A stretch of DNA of 64,000 nt from Pseudoneurospora amorphoporcata (Eukaryota; Ascomycota; Sordariomycetes; Sordariales; Sordariaceae), in contig MU859066.1 in assembly GCA_033297205.1 (NCBI GenBank), positions 124,001 through 188,000 on the forward strand. Direction: 5' to 3'. The position numbers were made by a program, and so were the translations under genes. Positions within the stretch are counted from its first letter, which is position 1. Every line of letters starts with the position of its first letter. Below the pieces are notes generated by a model. It had not been told where the DNA came from. It was given only the letters and a program-made list of their open reading frames with translations, and made no database searches. Of this stretch, positions 60,696-64,000 are shown in pieces.

Positions 60696-62466
60696 ATGAG
60701 GAGACTACGTCCCCGACTTCTGGCCTCGATACCGCACGCAAGCCCGCGGGGCGTTGTGCCCGTCTTACTATCGTCTTCTATCGCCAAACCCAGCCTTCAG
60801 AACCTAAGAGAGGGACTGCGATTACGAGTCATTGCTGAATGGCAATGCCACCCTCAAAGGCAGCAACAGCGTGCCGGCTTCTTTTCAGGGCTGGCAACGC
60901 TTCGTCCCACCGACAATGACACAACCCGCGCCAGTCCCTCTGCCACGATCGCTCAGGAATCGTCTACGGCGCCAACCGAAACACTTCCTGGTCTTGAAGA
61001 AGCTGGTCACGATGAGCAGTCACCTGTCGGACTCCGTGAGGACGGAATCACCGAGGAAGAGCTTCCCAAGCTTCCCTTCCGCTTCGACACAGGCATTGGT
61101 CTATACGCAAAGCGACCGCCACGTCCTTTCCCACCCCCATTTCTCTCGCCACCCTCCGGTTCTTTTAGCGACCCTCTCAGTACGCATGATCGCAGCCGAG
61201 ATCGTCGGGCGGCTTACGTCAACGGGAAGTTGATACGAGGTTATACCAATGGCGATGATGCTGTATTTGCCAGCAAATACTTTGTCTGCGCCAACGACGG
61301 CGTGGGCGCATGGAGTACACGACCTCGAGGGCATGCTGGGTGAGCTCTATTCCTCAAATTCTGCCCTCTTTCTCTTGTCAACCCCCTCTTTCGGCCCTTT
61401 TCCCCCGTTGCCAGTGCTAGGAACTCTTTTACGTCACTTGCCGTCCCGGTGGTCCGGGGTTCGAAGTGTCACTTACAGACTGCTAACCGACATGAACCCG
61501 GTTGCGCATACAGCCTCTGGTCCCGACTGATATTGCACTTTTGGGCCAGGGCCGTTTTCGAGGACGTCGTACGACAAGGCGACGCCTACCGCCCGGACCC
61601 GATCGCAAATCTGCAGCAAGCGTACGAACAAACAATGGAAGCGACGACATCACCGAACGACTGGCAAGGCACGACGACGGTCGCGGGCGCACAGCTGCAT
61701 TACCGCCGCAAGCTGGGAGAACCCGGTCAGGAAGCTGCTGAGTCTGACAAGGGTTCCGCAAGTGGAGGTGCCACGAACCTGAAAGATGGGGATCGGTCAT
61801 CTTATCAGAACGCCGATAGCGCTGGCCACGCTAAAGAGCAAGGGGAGACTGAGAAACTGGATAACAGCGGAGGAAGCGATGTGGAGCCGCTGCTTTACGT
61901 CACCAACCTTGGCGACTCGCAGGTCATGGTTGTGCGGCCGTCGACGCGCGAAATCGTCTACAAATCGACGGAGCAGTGGCATTGGTTCGATTGCCCACGT
62001 CAACTGGGCACCAATAGTCCAGATACCCCCCGTACGATTGCGGTGGTGGACGAGGTACCAATACAGAAGGGAGATGTCGTACTAGCCATGTCGGATGGTG
62101 TTATCGACAACCTTTGGCCCCATGAGATCTCGGAGAAGGTCTGTGAGTGCATAGAGAAATGGCGGGCGGGTGAAGTCAAAGTGAGCAAGAGCGCTCTACG
62201 GGGGACCGTGCTGGACAATGATGCTGGCATGATGGGATTCGTGGCGGAGGAGTTGATGGAAGCGGCAAAGGCCATTGCTCTGGATCCGTACGCGGAGAGT
62301 CCATTCATGGAACATGCTATTGAAGAAGGTCTTGCCAGTGAAGGAGGTAAGCTTTGATTCCTCTCCCACCTTATCAGTCCGTCCGAGGTAACTAACGTGG
62401 GAAACTGTGGCAGGCAAGCCAGACGATATCAGCGTCGTTGCAGCTATTTGCAAAAGGAACGATTGA
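60696..62466 (+). CDS. ptc7: PTC7-type mitochondrial PP2C protein phosphatase
   Basis: Exons 60696-61339, 61514-62346 and 62414-62466 (introns 174 and 67 nt) give 509 aa. PTC7 phosphatases are metal-dependent Ser/Thr phosphatases; yeast Ptc7 acts in mitochondria and promotes coenzyme Q synthesis. The N-terminus (MRRLRPRLLASIPHASPRG) is Arg-rich and acid-poor, as in mitochondrial presequences. Metal-binding motif 1 appears as NDGVGAW (D201). Later PP2C motifs are GTTTVAGAQL, VTNLGDSQVMVV, AMSDGVIDNL and the final KPDDISVVAA. The last motif is created only by splicing intron 2, and the HAG/LWSRL junction restores the helix after motif 1, supporting both introns. A variable acidic/Gly-rich insert (about 345-395) interrupts the fold. 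The frame is open upstream to 60600, but the chosen Met gives the better presequence. Confidence 0.92.
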
Positions 62467-63873
62467 TGGCCATCATTGTTTGCACATTTTACGTTTCCTT
62501 TCTTCACTTTCGAAGCAGAATCATGGATATGGGTTTCTTTTGTCGGATTCTTTGGAGGGGCGGGACAAAAGGAAGATGGCTGTTTTACCGGAGACGACCT
62601 ACACAGCATGGAGTTTCCAGACAGGTGTTGGTTTGCTTACTACTTTTCAGCGGCTTGTCTTGGGCTGTAAGTTCATACCATCTTGCAATTTCCACATACA
62701 TATTGGTTTTCTGAGGATGCACTTCAAGAGGTCGGTTTTCTAAGCGGGAACCTCATGGTGGGCGGAGAAGAGGAGGGCAAGCGACATCGAGGATGGGTTA
62801 GGGGTTCCTAGGACCGGCGTGCGGTGTACTCTATAAGAAGCTACATTACACTTGTTGCTTTCCTGGATAGCTGGTATCATCCAGACAAAAGAGAGAAATA
62901 TCCGCATATTTGTGTCGAGTGTGTGTGTCTACTTCAATTAGGCTTGCTGTTGGAAGTCCGTGCCCTGGGCCGCCCATTCACTGGTTGCTCATTCACTGGC
63001 ACACGCCTTCCAGATATTTAGGCCGCCCTGGTTTCCGTTTCTCCTCTTCCGTTAGACAACTCCAATCAAGCCCTTTTCGTTGTCGCCTTTTCCAGCCTCC
63101 AACACTTGCCCCCGCCTGCAACAGCGGATTGTGCTCGTGATCGAGCTGCTAACAACGGTCTTGTTGATCACAGACGAACATAATCCACCACAACTCAGAG
63201 GTATATATTTGTATCTCGAGTGTAGCCACCGAGCTATCATATGTACTTCCGGAGACGGGAACCGCGAGTGTGGTTTTTCGCACGTGGGACTGGGAGGGAT
63301 GAACATCAGTTTAGGGTCCATCCAGTGCGGCTGACAAGTGGACAATGTCTGGCTCAGGTTTGGGGCTGCAGCTCCGAGCGGGATGTGGGGCTTTCTCGAT
63401 GCTTCTCCGCGATGGGGCTGCACTACGCTCGGACCATCAAAACTTATCAACACCCTAGGCCAATTGCCTGCCTGGAAATTTTTCTAGGAAATCAATTTGA
63501 AAGTTCACAAGAACTCGCTGTGAACGCCAGTTTGGGCCAGTTAACGACAATTGGACCGACTTCTTCGAGTCCTTTCTGAAGACATCCTATAATAATACAG
63601 GCATCCTTTTCTTGTCGTGTTTCGGGAGACTTGGTCATTGTCGGATCTTGTTTGTCGCCCTTCGGTTTTGCCTTCGACGTCAAACTGACGGACGAGGGTG
63701 GACCTTCTTCAGAGGAAACATCAGACCTCACTTCACTACTGCTACAACACCTCACCTTTCACTTATTCCCCAAGTCGATTTGGTTGTCTATCCTTCCCGG
63801 CGACGATCAAACCCGTCCTCATCCAACGTAAAATACTCAACCCAACTACCCTCACGGCAACAGTCTCAGCAAA
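62467..63873. other. intergenic region
   Basis: 1.4 kb between two plus-strand genes. Short ORFs occur without domains. The last 150 nt are C/A/T-rich and read as the leader of the UTP23-like gene. Confidence 0.5.
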
Positions 63874-64000
63874 ATGGGCAAGAGCAGGAAGGCCTACAAG
63901 AAGCTGATGCGCTCGTTCGAGCAGCTCGGCTTCCGCCAGCCCTACCAGCTGCTCTTGACCAGCGACATCGTGCTCGACACGGTCAAGCTCGACGTCATGA
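63874..64000 (+). CDS. UTP23-like rRNA-processing protein (partial, N-terminus only)
   Basis: The ATG at 63874 in a good context (AAAATGG) opens a frame that runs off the window after 42 codons: MGKSRKAYKKLMRSFEQ followed by LGFRQPYQLLLTSDIVLDTV. The short basic start followed by FGFREPYQVLVD-like sequence is the hallmark of UTP23, a PIN-domain-like small-subunit processome protein needed for early 18S rRNA cleavage. The related FCF1 protein begins differently. With only 42 residues the call is good but not certain. Confidence 0.7.
   Translation, partial: MGKSRKAYKKLMRSFEQLGFRQPYQLLLTSDIVLDTVKLDVM

Overview
The window is nuclear DNA from a filamentous ascomycete, most likely a Sordariomycete (Sordariales-like). 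The basis is compact genes broken by short introns of about 52-120 nt with GT..AG ends, long untranslated intergenic stretches, low-complexity-rich proteins, and close resemblance of several products to Neurospora/Podospora-type proteins. The species cannot be fixed from sequence alone. Exon coordinates were worked out by hand from reading frame, splice sites and protein-family fit; there is no transcript evidence.

Layout. 1-8.2 kb: a four-repeat voltage-gated calcium channel alpha subunit (CCH1), plus strand. 10-16.2 kb: three unrecognised plus-strand ORFs (a small Ser/Arg-rich protein, a basic/acidic 319-aa protein, and a 714-aa D/E/K-rich repetitive protein). 17.8-19.5 kb: mitotic B-type cyclin (minus), divergent from mitochondrial ribosomal protein uL2m (21.2-22.5 kb, plus). 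24.9-26.6 kb: PAP2 lipid phosphate phosphatase (plus), converging on the CK2 regulatory beta subunit (27.6-28.7 kb, minus). 29.7-33.2 kb: RIC1 (Rab6/Ypt6 exchange-factor subunit, minus), divergent from TEX1/THOC3 (33.8-35.0 kb, plus). 37.0-40.6 kb: a Zn(II)2Cys6 transcription factor (plus), converging on an FHA-kinase-FHA protein of the Rad53/Chk2 type (41.6-45.5 kb, minus). 45.5-53.8 kb: a gene-poor repeat island. 53.8-58.6 kb: a PH-domain CAF120/SKG3-type protein. 58.6-60.7 kb: a second repeat cluster. 60.7-62.5 kb: a PTC7-type mitochondrial PP2C phosphatase. 63.9 kb to the edge: the first 42 codons of a UTP23-like rRNA-processing protein.

The genes are mostly housekeeping and form no operon-like pathway. 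Several bear on cell-cycle or checkpoint control (cyclin B, CK2 beta, FHA kinase) and mRNA metabolism (TEX1, CAF120), but this looks like chance neighbourhood.

The least ordinary sequence is the repeat island. It holds a roughly 19-copy 19-nt satellite with RIP-like C/T and G/A variation. Inserted at its edges are a 437-bp solo LTR with a perfect 5-bp target duplication and a possible 140-bp LTR-like element. Two copies of a 345-bp terminal-inverted-repeat element lie 10 kb apart (49.6 and 59.8 kb), the second beside a 302-bp TA-flanked pogo/Fot1-like MITE. No convincing new multi-gene system was found.
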